A stretch of DNA of 64,000 bases, from the NCBI GenBank assembly GCA_032718865.1, contig JALUTQ010000004.1, forward strand, positions 310,001 through 374,000. The letters run 5' to 3'. The stretch comes from Tilletia caries. Lineage: Eukaryota > Basidiomycota > Exobasidiomycetes > Tilletiales > Tilletiaceae. The notes under the pieces are model-generated. The model did no database searches, was not told the DNA's origin, and worked only from the letters and a program-made list of their open reading frames with translations. Below, in pieces: positions 55,871 to 64,000 of this stretch. Each line of letters opens with the position of its first letter. Positions within the stretch are counted from its first letter, which is position 1. Both the position numbers and the translations under genes were made by a program.

Positions 55871-58811
55871 CTATTCGCCGACCGCGAGCTGCGCCAGTTG
55901 AGCCTGTAGTTCAGCCTCATGTCCGGCGTCAATGTCGTTGTCAGGCGGAACGGCGACGTCCAGCTCGACGCCAGCTGGCCAAAGACTGCCAGAGTAATCC
56001 GCCAGTCCCAACCAATGCGCGTTTAACGCCTGTGCTTGGCGCAAGGCGTCTTGGTATATTGGGTGCGCGTCACGGCGAAGGGAAAGGTACCGGATGCGTT
56101 CGCTGATCCAGGCAAGCGCGGACGATCGCTCATGGTTGAGTCGGTGGTCTTCTTCCGATGCACGTCCCAGTTCCTCGAAGGCATTCATGGCCGATGCTGT
56201 CGACGACTTAGCCCACCATGGCAAGGATGCCAAAGGGGAACCGGAGGCAGTAGCCCATTGTTCAATGCGGACGAAGGTGTCCGGAGAGAAGAGGCTCGAT
56301 GCATCGAGAAGGGGGAGGACCACGGATTCGGAGCGCACGTGCGACGAACTCCTACTGCGCAGGTGTTCCACCGGCGCGTTCCTCAGAGCTTCGTTCAATT
56401 TAGACATTGAGGCCTTGGCGGACGTCCTTTGATTTTTCAACGAGAGAGACAGCCGGCCAGTAGCGGCAGTCCCCCGCCGCACATTGGCCGGACGATCTTG
56501 AATTAGCGTCGAAAGGAGCTGCACCTCCGCGAGCGTACGCAGCAGCTTCATAGCTAGAACACCAATCCTTGTGACAATGACGGTGTCGGCAGGATCGTCT
56601 TCGTCGGTCGACTCTTCCCTGTCCATGGTGACAGGATCATTTTCGGCGGGCACGGCATCATCGGCGACCCCTGTGGCCGCAGCGTTTTCGGCAGTGTCCG
56701 AGGTATCGCGTACCACGCTACGCCGTGCGAGGACCATCTTGCGTACCACCGTCACGACATCTGGTGCGATACCTTCGAACACACGGGGGGGGGGTCCACT
56801 CGATGTCGGTGTCGGCGAGGAGAGAATCAGCGGTCGAGCCGGCGTCCGATCGGCCAGCGGCGCTGGTAAGGTCCGCTTGGAACTGAGCGGGAACACATGT
56901 GAGATCGAAGTTGGGACCGAGGATGTTCTGGGCTTTGGTGATCACCTGCTCCATCCGCTTTCGCCTCGCCTTGAGGGACTTGAACATGTTGATGCGCCGC
57001 TCGACCGCCAGGTGGTCGCATCTTTGTTCCAGGTTGAATCGGCGTTCGCCTCGCGACATGCTGCGCGTCGTGGGGATCAGATTGGAAAGACCGGACCAGA
57101 CTCGCTCCATCCCTTCACCGTCAGTGAGTCCGAAGCCTTCGATGTTCCGAGGATTGTATCGCATCTGGCAGGTGTACGTGTGCCCGTAGACGTGGAAGAT
57201 CGGCACCGCCCATGATATCTGAACCTGCTCGCCTAGAAGGTCCTTGACTCTGGTACTGGGGTCGAAGCGGCAGCCTATATCGTAGGCGATTCCGAGGTGA
57301 GTCATATGCGGAATGGCACGGACGATGGCTTGGATGAGGGCTGTTGCGTAGTAATGCCGCTCGCCGGGGGTGGTGATGTCGCAGAGGACGAGAGGCACGT
57401 CGTGTCGACAACAAGCGCCCATGATGCCGGTCACCTCGAAGGGGCTGCTCGCCGAGGTGGCTGTTCCGGAATTGACTGCGCGTATCTGGGCGATACAGTT
57501 GTCCTTGTCTGGATTGGTCCCTTTCGCGGCTCGGAGGGCTCGCTCCGCTTCGGATACTTGTTTCGCAGACAGAAACCGGCGTGGAGGAAAAGGTTGCATG
57601 CTGACCGGGTCCTTGCGCTTACGACGCTTCTGCGTGAAGTTGCCGTCCAGGGCGATGATGACTTGCGGGGCGTCGGCATGGCTACCAATGACAACGCGTG
57701 GAGCTGGGAGGGGTCCGATGAAGGTCGAATCGATGTTTCGTTCAGGAACGAATGCCTGAAAGCAGGCCGGACAGCTGTCGATGAGGTCGCCGAGGGTGAG
57801 GATGAGATCATCGTCGGCCAGAGACGGGATGTATCTGGTCCACGTCGGATGTCCTAGTATGGCCATTCTTTGCTGATAGCACTCGACCGCCGTCATCCAT
57901 GTCGCCGCGCTCTTGAGCTGCTTGCGAAGGGTATCGCCGATGTCAATGTGAAGAGAAGTACGCCGGAAGGTACCGTCCACACGCATGAGACACTTGACGG
58001 TCGCGGCCATATTGTTCGCCGGCATACCGATCTGGTCGATCAGGATCTGATAAAGGCGTAGGAGCTTGATTGTGAAGGCAACGCGAGGATTGCTGGGACT
58101 GGCGGGAAACAGACCGCTCTTGATCAGGGCTTCGACCAGACGAGAGGAACAGCTCTGTCCGGCGACTGGGAACGGTTGGCCAATGTCGTAGACGTGAATG
58201 AGTATTGGGCGTCGAAGGCAGGAGTTCGGAGTACATGGGCAGCAGAGTGTTGGATACTTGCTAGGTGGAATGGAGGGCGAGTTGTCGTATATTTGTCGGA
58301 GGATCGCTGGGACTGCCGCATGCCAAGCCAGGAAGCGATGCAAGGCAGGGTTCTCGCGCGCGTAGGAGTGTTTGGGTAGCAGGTTGACGTTGATGGAACT
58401 GGGCCCAAGGCGCAAGGGGCCGCGAACAACGGAAGCGTCGCTTTCCCAATCGCTATCGTCGCTTTCCCAGTCGCTACCGCGTGTTTGTTCAGCGTGATCG
58501 TGCGGCGGACCGGCAGAGAAATCATCGCCCATGTCGTGCCCTGGTCCAACCCCCAATGGGTCGCTGTCGTGCTGAGCGGCAATTCGCGTCTGCTCCGCCC
58601 GTAAGAATGTATCGATTTGCCGGCCAGCTCGATCTACTTCGTCCGGGTCGTCGGGGATGTCGAAATAGTCGAAGTTGTGCTTCATGACAGCGGCGGGGCG
58701 GGCGCGGACTCGTCCCCCGAACATTCTGTTGGAGTCTGACGTTACGCAGTCAGCTCCCTCCGCATCCAACTGGTGGCGGCGCCGCTTCCGCACGGCGTCA
58801 TTCTGAGACAT
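55871..58811 (-). pseudogene. KDZ (Kyakuja-Dileera-Zisupton) transposase, one homopolymer frameshift
   Basis: From ATG 58811 the frame runs 697 codons. An acidic N-terminus with repeated SDWES precedes a Cys cluster (CCPCTPNSC, about residue 193). Then come the catalytic core with VIIALDGNFTQKRR (about 389), CCRHDVPLVLCDI (about 460), YDIGCRF, HVYGHTYTCQMRYNP (about 542) and GLTDGEGMERVWS (about 568). At residue about 672 a run of ten G on the plus strand (56785-56794) puts the frame out. The neighbouring frame carries on for about 300 residues to 55871 with the coiled, Leu/Glu-rich C-terminus usual for the family (ISERIRYLSLRRDAHPIYQD). One base fewer in the run would fuse them. Either a mutation, a sequencing slip or programmed slippage. 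Confidence 0.9.
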
Positions 58812-60480
58812 CCTGCCCTTGGTAGTCGCCTAGTCGGTGCGGGTGGCGAGTCGGACGCTGACGCGGTGGGGTTGCTTGCGCAGGAGGAGCGGTGATCCGG
58901 GCGGAGGCGTTGTGTGACTGGAGGAGAGGAATAGAAACAATGATGATACGAGGACAAAGGATCAGTACGTGTCGCCGACGCGTCAATCTACTGCTGGGTC
59001 TGAAACTCACCTTGATGGGCAGGGCGATGAATTCAGCACAGACTGTCCGAAACTCCGAAGAGAAGCTGGGGACGGAAGGTAGCTACGGAAAGTAACTCTT
59101 GAACTGGTGCAACGTAAGGCAAAGATCGAACGAGAGAGTAAGTTGAGCGAACGATAGCATGAGTGATGAGTCCCATGGGCCATCCTGCTGACGAAGAACT
59201 TACTAGGGCTAGGGCAGTCGCGCGGACGTACTGGAGTTCCGTCAATCGACCCTGAGTAATTGGGGTGCTGTGGGAGTGGTCCTTACTCCTGGTCTGGAGT
59301 TGGGGGTTGATTGTGGGTTGGGTGGATGGTGATCGTGGTGCGAAAGTGAGTCGGAAAGCAGGAGCACGTGGAGGCGGATGTATTTCGCGTCGTTTTTCGA
59401 CCTGCAATTTTGCAACTTCACATGATAATCAATGGTCTACCGCTATGTATATGTCTGGAATGAGATCAAGGGAGGAAGCCCGCTCTGCCAAACTGGACCG
59501 CACCATCGCTCCCTCGCATAGGCGGTTGCGTTGGATGAGTAAGCAGATACAAGCAGGATACAGACCACTCGACCCTACTCCCTGAAAGAAACAAGTGGAC
59601 CGAAAGAACCACAAGAAGTGGGACTCACCATTCGACTCCACCGTCCGAAATCCTGCGTGCTACTGGCGACGAGCCGCATGCCCGCCCTTGCCGGAACCTC
59701 GACCGCCTGTCCGTCGTCCTCGTTCACACAAGGCAGCCAGAAGACGAGGCGGCCGTGGGGGACAAGCAGGTAGTGAAGTCGAGGAGGTCCCTGGTCAGGT
59801 CGAGGAGGTGGTAGGGCCGAGTTGGGGAGATGTAGTCTGACAATCTGCAGAGCGAGAGAGAGAGAGATAGAGTCCTGAGTCAGGGAAGTTCAGAGGATTG
59901 ACGTAGAATGCTTTGAGATGGGTCGGAAGGAAGGTACGTACTCATGCGATAAGCTGCCGTCTGCCATTTGATAGGGCTCATCGCGCTGCCGTGCCAGATT
60001 CCTGCGACCTAGCCTTTTAGCTCCCGCCCGAATGCCATATGGAGCTTTGGCGTAGCACATAAAAACAGTTCAGCTTCCAATTGGCGCGATGAACATGCCT
60101 TTCAAAGCCGATCTTGCACTCACGAACAGCAACGATGGCGTCAAAGATGCCTCCGCGTCTCCAAGGATGCTGGGTCATAGTTCCGTCCGCTCTCTTCGAG
60201 TCCGCCGATGAGCAATCGGTAGTGCGGTGGGTATGTCGGTGATGGGCGTGTAGATCCATACGGGGGGGGGAAAGGGGGTGAAGGGTTGTAGAATGTCGGA
60301 CAGGATGCGTGCTTATTAAGCAAGTGCTGGGTGAAGGCGTCTGGAGAGGGGGTACCTGGGATGAGGAGGATTGGCTGTGCTTGGAGGAAGCCCTGCCTGT
60401 GGATGGATGAGAGGAGGGGTCGGGGCGTGGGCGAGGGTGGGGAGGAGCGGGTCGGAGTTGGGATCGAGAGTGTTTGCGGC
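58812..60480. other. Upstream of the transposase, no gene supported
   Basis: Mostly gene-free. A minus-strand frame at 58798-59010 continues the transposase upstream without a known motif. 59680-59830 has repeated GTCGAGGAGGT words. I could not find terminal repeats for the KDZ element here other than the arm at 61533-61648. Confidence 0.35.
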
Positions 60481-60489
60481 CTCTCGTGA

Positions 60490-60910
60490 TTGAGGCCGTC
60501 TGGATTGCCCGCATGTCTACCCTGGGACGCGACATAGGAGGAGAGGGTGGAGACGATGTTGAAGATGCCGGATGCTTTGTCGTATGCGATGCTGAACTGG
60601 AAGATGGGCTTCTTGATGAAGGCGTCGTTCCATGGGAATGGAATGCGCAGCTCGGGGAAGCGGAGTGCGTGCAGTTCCAGGACGTGGAACCACTTGGGGA
60701 GAAGGTCGCGCTGGGTTGCGAGGTTTCCTGCGCAGCCCTAGTTGCAGGCGTCCTGTCTGCTGCGGTTGAGTGTATTGAGGTAGTCCTGGTGCTTCGCTGG
60801 GTCCTCGCCGTGGCTGATGGTGATGATCGCCTTGACGGGTCCGGCAAGATCGACCTGCTCGGTGAGCTTGATGGGCACTCCGCACTGCGATGAGTGGACA
60901 CTGCTGCTCG
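60490..60910 (-). pseudogene. BRO1-domain (Rim20/PalA-like) fragment with nonsense codon
   Basis: The minus strand reads VPIKLTEQVDLAGPVKAII, YLNTLNRSRQDACN, then TAG at 60738-60740, then in the same frame [70 protein letters not shown]. This is the N-terminal third of a BRO1 domain, which in Rim20 and Bro1 binds ESCRT-III in pH signalling and sorting. Past about 60490 the conserved sequence stops. A 496-codon frame covering 60017-61507 is in another phase and is an artefact. Dead copy. Confidence 0.7.
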
Positions 60911-61532
60911 GCCATGATGCTCTCGTCCTCGTCGTCGTCGTTGTGATTGTCCTCGTCGCGTCGTCGTGGTTGTGATTGTGCCCGTCGTCGTTGTCGTGCT
61001 CCCCGTCGTTATCGTGCTCGCCTTCGCCGTGTCTTCCGCTGGGCGTAGAGGGGAGGCCAGGGACAAGAACTTTGACGGAGTGCCATCCAACGCGTCCGAA
61101 ACGTACGCGTCGGCCTGGCGTAGCGTGCGAGTTGGTGAGGTCGCGGCGGATACGGGAAGTGGAGCGGCAACACAGCACAGCAAGGGTGGCGGGCGGGGTG
61201 TTGGGTGAGCGTGGCACGCATCGCGACGCGCCTTACGTGTTGAAGGAGCGTTGCTGGTGAGGTACAGAGCTGGCGGGGCCTGAGTGGATCCTAAAAGGGT
61301 GTGGGATGAGTTGTGATCGAAAGTCGAGACGATGTTGGTTGAAAGGAGGGCGCTGCGCCGGTGCGTACTGCGTGCGCCAACGCGTCTGTTCTGTAGTCGG
61401 GTGGCGTGGATGGTGTGAACAGCTGCTCGGGAGAGGGGGAATCGACGGACCGGTTGATGCGATGGGAAGCAGCGTAGGGTAACACGGGAGGGAACGAGAG
61501 TGGACATGATGGGAATTCATTACTGCTCATTC

Positions 61533-61648
61533 TGGAGAATGTTGAGGCCATTCGTTAATGCGGCCCCAACATGTGCCTCTAGGGCTTATATTTTGGCTGA
61601 TGGCGTCTAGTCTAAACGGCACTGGGGAGGGGCAGCCAACGTTGGTAC
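61533..61648 (-). repeat. Right arm of the 24.5-kb-spaced inverted repeat
   Basis: The core 61563-61616 is the reverse complement of 37130-37183 (50/54). Looser similarity runs out to 61648 (TGGTAC) and in to 61533. Host-like sequence resumes beyond it. Confidence 0.75.
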
Positions 61649-61853
61649 CATAGCACATCCTGACTCGCGTCTTCCATCGTCTTTCCCGCTCGCTGTCTGT
61701 CGCCGAGCTCGTCTTCGTATTTTACTTCGTGCCTGTTGCGATCGCGCGTCGCTCTGACTTCCGACGTAACCCGCACGCGTCCGACTTCTCATTCTCATCA
61801 CCACCGACCGCGTCGACACCGGAGCGCGTTGCCATTCCCCGACCCCAAGCAGT

Positions 61854-62358
61854 GATTGGGCGGCCTGTACAAGGCACTTTCGCCCGATTTGCTGAAAACA
61901 CGTGGAAGGGTCACCCTTTTCTCAACGCAATACTTTATATTCATCCAAAAAAGAGGCCATCATCCAAAGCCGCCACTCTGGCCGAGCGGTCAGGACGTCT
62001 GGCTAAATCTGTGGATGCCGCAGGTTCGAATCCCTCTAATTGCAATTTTTTCCTCTGGTGACAAAGAATCTGGTTGTAATGCTGGGTTAGAGCTTGTGTA
62101 ATCCTCAGTTAGAGACGGGCCTGCTGGGTTAGAAGGTGACGGGTTAGTGTTATTAGGGTCAGAGACGGGTCTGTGAGGGCGGGAGCCCGAGCAGGTTAGG
62201 ATGGATATGGTGGAGATTACAAAAAAGATTACAAACACGGTTAGAGTCGAGGTTAGAGGGGGGGGTCGAGGGGGGGCACAGCCCCCCGCGCTCTGGCTTG
62301 ATTGTCACCACGTGTTTTCAGCAAATCGGGCGAAAGTGCCTTGTACAGGCCAACCATT
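61854..62358. mobile_element. 505-bp inverted-repeat element carrying a degenerate tRNA gene
   Basis: A perfect 44-bp inverted repeat (61862-61905 and 62308-62351; starts GGCCTGTACAAGGCACTTTC) lies near the ends. A 10-bp direct repeat CCCAAGCAGT flanks the whole (61844-61853, 62359-62368), taken as the target duplication. The interior has a tRNA-like gene and many GGTTAGAG/GGGTTAG words (62080-62265), plus G-rich and C-rich runs near the right arm. No protein coding. Class unclear: TIR element that picked up a tRNA, or a SINE-like body between repeats. Confidence 0.75.
61972..62051 (+). pseudogene. Degenerate tRNA (Ser/Leu-type) with A and B boxes
   Basis: A-box TGGCCGAGCGG (61979-61989), B-box GGTTCGAATCC (62023-62033) and a T6 terminator (62046-62051) are spaced as in a polymerase III gene. 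The acceptor stem does not pair and the T-stem 3' strand is altered (CCCTC against GCAGG), so a working tRNA is unlikely. Anticodon not assignable. Confidence 0.55.
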
Positions 62359-62692
62359 CCCAAGCAGTCGCCCTACCGCGCAGTTCTCCTTGGCTGGTGT
62401 TCTGGATCGAGCCTGGTGAGTACATGCCTTGGTGAAGGTGCAAAAATAGCTGCCTCAAAGCACTCGCTCACTGACCCATTCTTCGTCCTTTGCCTGTTTG
62501 GTCACCGTCAGAAAGTTCAGAGCTAGCAACGCCTGGACTTGGACTCAAGTGGAGACCCGCCTTCTTCTCATTTCACGGTCGGGAGCGCCCGAGCGCCAGG
62601 AAAAAAGAAGGAAAGACCATCCGCCCGCGGCTCTGCGCCCACCGCCCCTCGCCCATCCAGGTCTGAGCCTTCCTCCATCTCCATCCTCCGTC

Positions 62693-64000
62693 ATGAATTC
62701 ATCATCCGTCCCTTCGTCTTCGCAAGGCGCGGTCAACTGGCCAGGCGTCGGTCTCGGCGTCAACCACGCACAAGCTCTCAACGGAGCACAGATTCCAGAC
62801 TCGGGGCACCGCATGTACCCGGGAACTAGCTCGCATGAAGGCACTGCCAACCACACCGCCAGCGAAGCTGATCGGGGCAGCCATTCCGCAGCAACAGGCC
62901 GCGGCGATTCTTCCTCCTCCGCCTCGGCTCACTCCCATGCTCTTTCCCAACCACAGAATCCATACGGTCAGATGCTGCCACAAACCGGAGATGCCACCAA
63001 TTGGTACAGCAAGCTCTCCAACGCACAGCTTGTAGAGCTCGCCTCAAGCGTCTCGAACGCTGCCAACTTTTCCAATGGTCTCGGCGCAAATCCTTTTCCT
63101 GGTCTCCATAACAACAGTGCCTTCACTACCCCGTCAGATGCACTCACAAATGCACCAGGTCCTTCCTCAGCTCGGTCGTCAAATGTCGGCAGCTATTCTG
63201 AACCAGTGGCATTCGCAAACAATCCTTTTGCCTCAACATCAGCATTCACAACAATGTCAAACGGCCGTGGGGGCCAAGTTTTGCAGGATGAGGCCACAGC
63301 AATAGCAATGGCAGCAGCAGCAGCAAACGGATATTCGAGCGTACCTCCAACTCCAGGCGCAACTCTTTCTGACCTCCACGCGCGTCAACTTGGACACTTC
63401 GGACAGATGTCTGCACAACATGCGCCTCCGTACGGCTCAACTCATGCAGGGCTCGGCCAGAACATCCCTCCTGCACTGCAACAATATCGAGTCGTCGGTG
63501 TGCCATCTGACAGCGCACTTCAGTCTCCGGCCATCTCTGAGCACGACTTCCAAGCGGCATTTGCACAAGCGCAATCTGGCGCCTTCGGCTGGCCACATCA
63601 GTCGACAGGCGGCATGTCATCCGGTCCTGCACATGCAACTCCCGTCATGATGTCTCCCACCAGCCAGTATCCTCTCTCCGGTGCCATGATGTATCCAAAT
63701 AACGCGCATTCCATGGCCATGAATGCAGCCAGCCAGCAGATGCAACCACTATCGTACGACACGAACGGCTCAGCACATCACAGCCTAATCCGTTCCAGAC
63801 AGACTACCACGTCTAGTCAACACACGAACACCACTCATCCCTCGCGTACCCCCAGTATCACTGCCGACACTACTGCGATGCCCTCACTCCGCAGTCCAGT
63901 CGGCTCAAGAACGCCACCTCATGGGGGTTTGGATGAGGAGGAGCTAGATCCAGAGGAAATGGCAAAGAAGGATCCGCTCGCGACTCAGGTCTGGAAGATG
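62693..64000 (+). CDS. AreA/GATA-like nitrogen regulator, N-terminal part (runs off window)
   Basis: An uninterrupted frame of 436 codons from ATG 62693 to the window end. Most is Ser/Ala/Gln/Asn-rich with repeated NPFA and NPFP (FANNPFAS, GANPFPGLH), typical of regulator activation regions. At the edge LDEEELDPEEMAKKDPLATQ-VWKM begins the short conserved segment (DUF1752 type) near the N-terminus of AreA/Nit2-like GATA factors of basidiomycetes. The GATA finger would lie beyond the window. Start context TCCGTCATGAATT. A GTGAGT donor at about 62415 suggests a leader intron. The inverted-repeat element at 61854-62358 sits in the 5' region about 330 bp upstream. Identity rests on that last segment. 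Confidence 0.7.
   Translation, partial: MNSSSVPSSSQGAVNWPGVGLGVNHAQALNGAQIPDSGHRMYPGTSSHEGTANHTASEADRGSHSAATGRGDSSSSASAHSHALSQPQNPYGQMLPQTGDATNWYSKLSNAQLVELASSVSNAANFSNGLGANPFPGLHNNSAFTTPSDALTNAPGPSSARSSNVGSYSEPVAFANNPFASTSAFTTMSNGRGGQVLQDEATAIAMAAAAANGYSSVPPTPGATLSDLHARQLGHFGQMSAQHAPPYGSTHAGLGQNIPPALQQYRVVGVPSDSALQSPAISEHDFQAAFAQAQSGAFGWPHQSTGGMSSGPAHATPVMMSPTSQYPLSGAMMYPNNAHSMAMNAASQQMQPLSYDTNGSAHHSLIRSRQTTTSSQHTNTTHPSRTPSITADTTAMPSLRSPVGSRTPPHGGLDEEELDPEEMAKKDPLATQVWKM

Noticed and set aside
60017..61507. A 496-codon minus-strand open frame
   Set aside because: Composition is Ser/Thr/Pro/Arg noise; the BRO1-like homology runs in a different phase of the same strand.
37098..61648. A Starship-type giant element
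   Set aside because: No tyrosine recombinase with DUF3435 seen; a KDZ-type DDE transposase is present instead.
55871..61648. TET/JBP dioxygenase next to the KDZ gene, a known association in basidiomycetes
   Set aside because: I searched by eye for the HxD and downstream His/Arg pattern and found none.
61972..62051. A functional tRNA-Ser or tRNA-Leu
   Set aside because: A and B boxes are good but the acceptor and T stems do not pair.
1..64000. CRISPR array, bacterial operon or riboswitch
   Set aside because: Spliceosomal introns and fungal gene content throughout; the 75-bp and 20-bp repeats have no spacer pattern.

Overview
The window is nuclear DNA from a basidiomycete-type fungus. Its genes are GC-rich and split by short introns (about 45-110 bp), mostly with GTGAGT donors. 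The gene set is fungal: a glyoxal oxidase, an HsbA-type cell-wall protein, an Izh/PAQR receptor, an arrestin-like adaptor, La, TFIIA-gamma, a soluble cytochrome b5 and an AreA-like regulator. The KDZ transposase is typical of basidiomycetes. I cannot fix the genus; a smut-like or Microbotryomycete-like lineage is only a guess.

Layout. 1-6.1 kb is transposon territory: a 75-bp tandem array, one copy of a two-copy repeat, a hAT-type MITE, and directly against it a complete MULE (67-bp terminal inverted repeats, 9-bp target duplication). The MULE transposase is broken three ways, one of them a second hAT MITE. 6.8-9.9 kb (minus) is a membrane-anchored glyoxal oxidase. 11.1-12.4 kb is a TA-flanked element into which the second repeat copy has jumped. 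13.7-35.8 kb is ordinary gene space: a Gly/Gln-rich RRM protein (+), an HsbA protein (-), a mariner-like MITE, an unrecognised multi-exon gene (+), a minus-strand run (RRM-like protein, TFIIA-gamma, PAQR, arrestin), then La and cytochrome b5 (+).

37.1-61.6 kb is the unusual part. It is bounded by inverted repeats (50/54 identical over the core). Inside are a Gln-rich 967-aa gene with nuclear-type features, two divergent genes whose proteins both carry a CRCC...HLY zinc-finger-like motif, a KDZ transposase with a homopolymer frameshift, and several dead pieces of host housekeeping genes: PRMT3, COQ6, an MFS transporter, an Atg15-type lipase (catalytic Ser to Leu), a DEAD-box helicase (Walker Lys to Met) and a BRO1/Rim20-type protein (nonsense codon). 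Copies of GPALPP1 and INO80 subunit Ies6 are also here. It reads either as a large gene-capturing element or as a non-recombining, decaying segment. Beyond it a 505-bp inverted-repeat element carrying a degenerate tRNA gene sits in the 5' region of an AreA-like regulator gene that runs off the window end.

Exon structures were built by hand from splice signals and reading phase. Where phase closes exactly they are good; elsewhere the entry says so.
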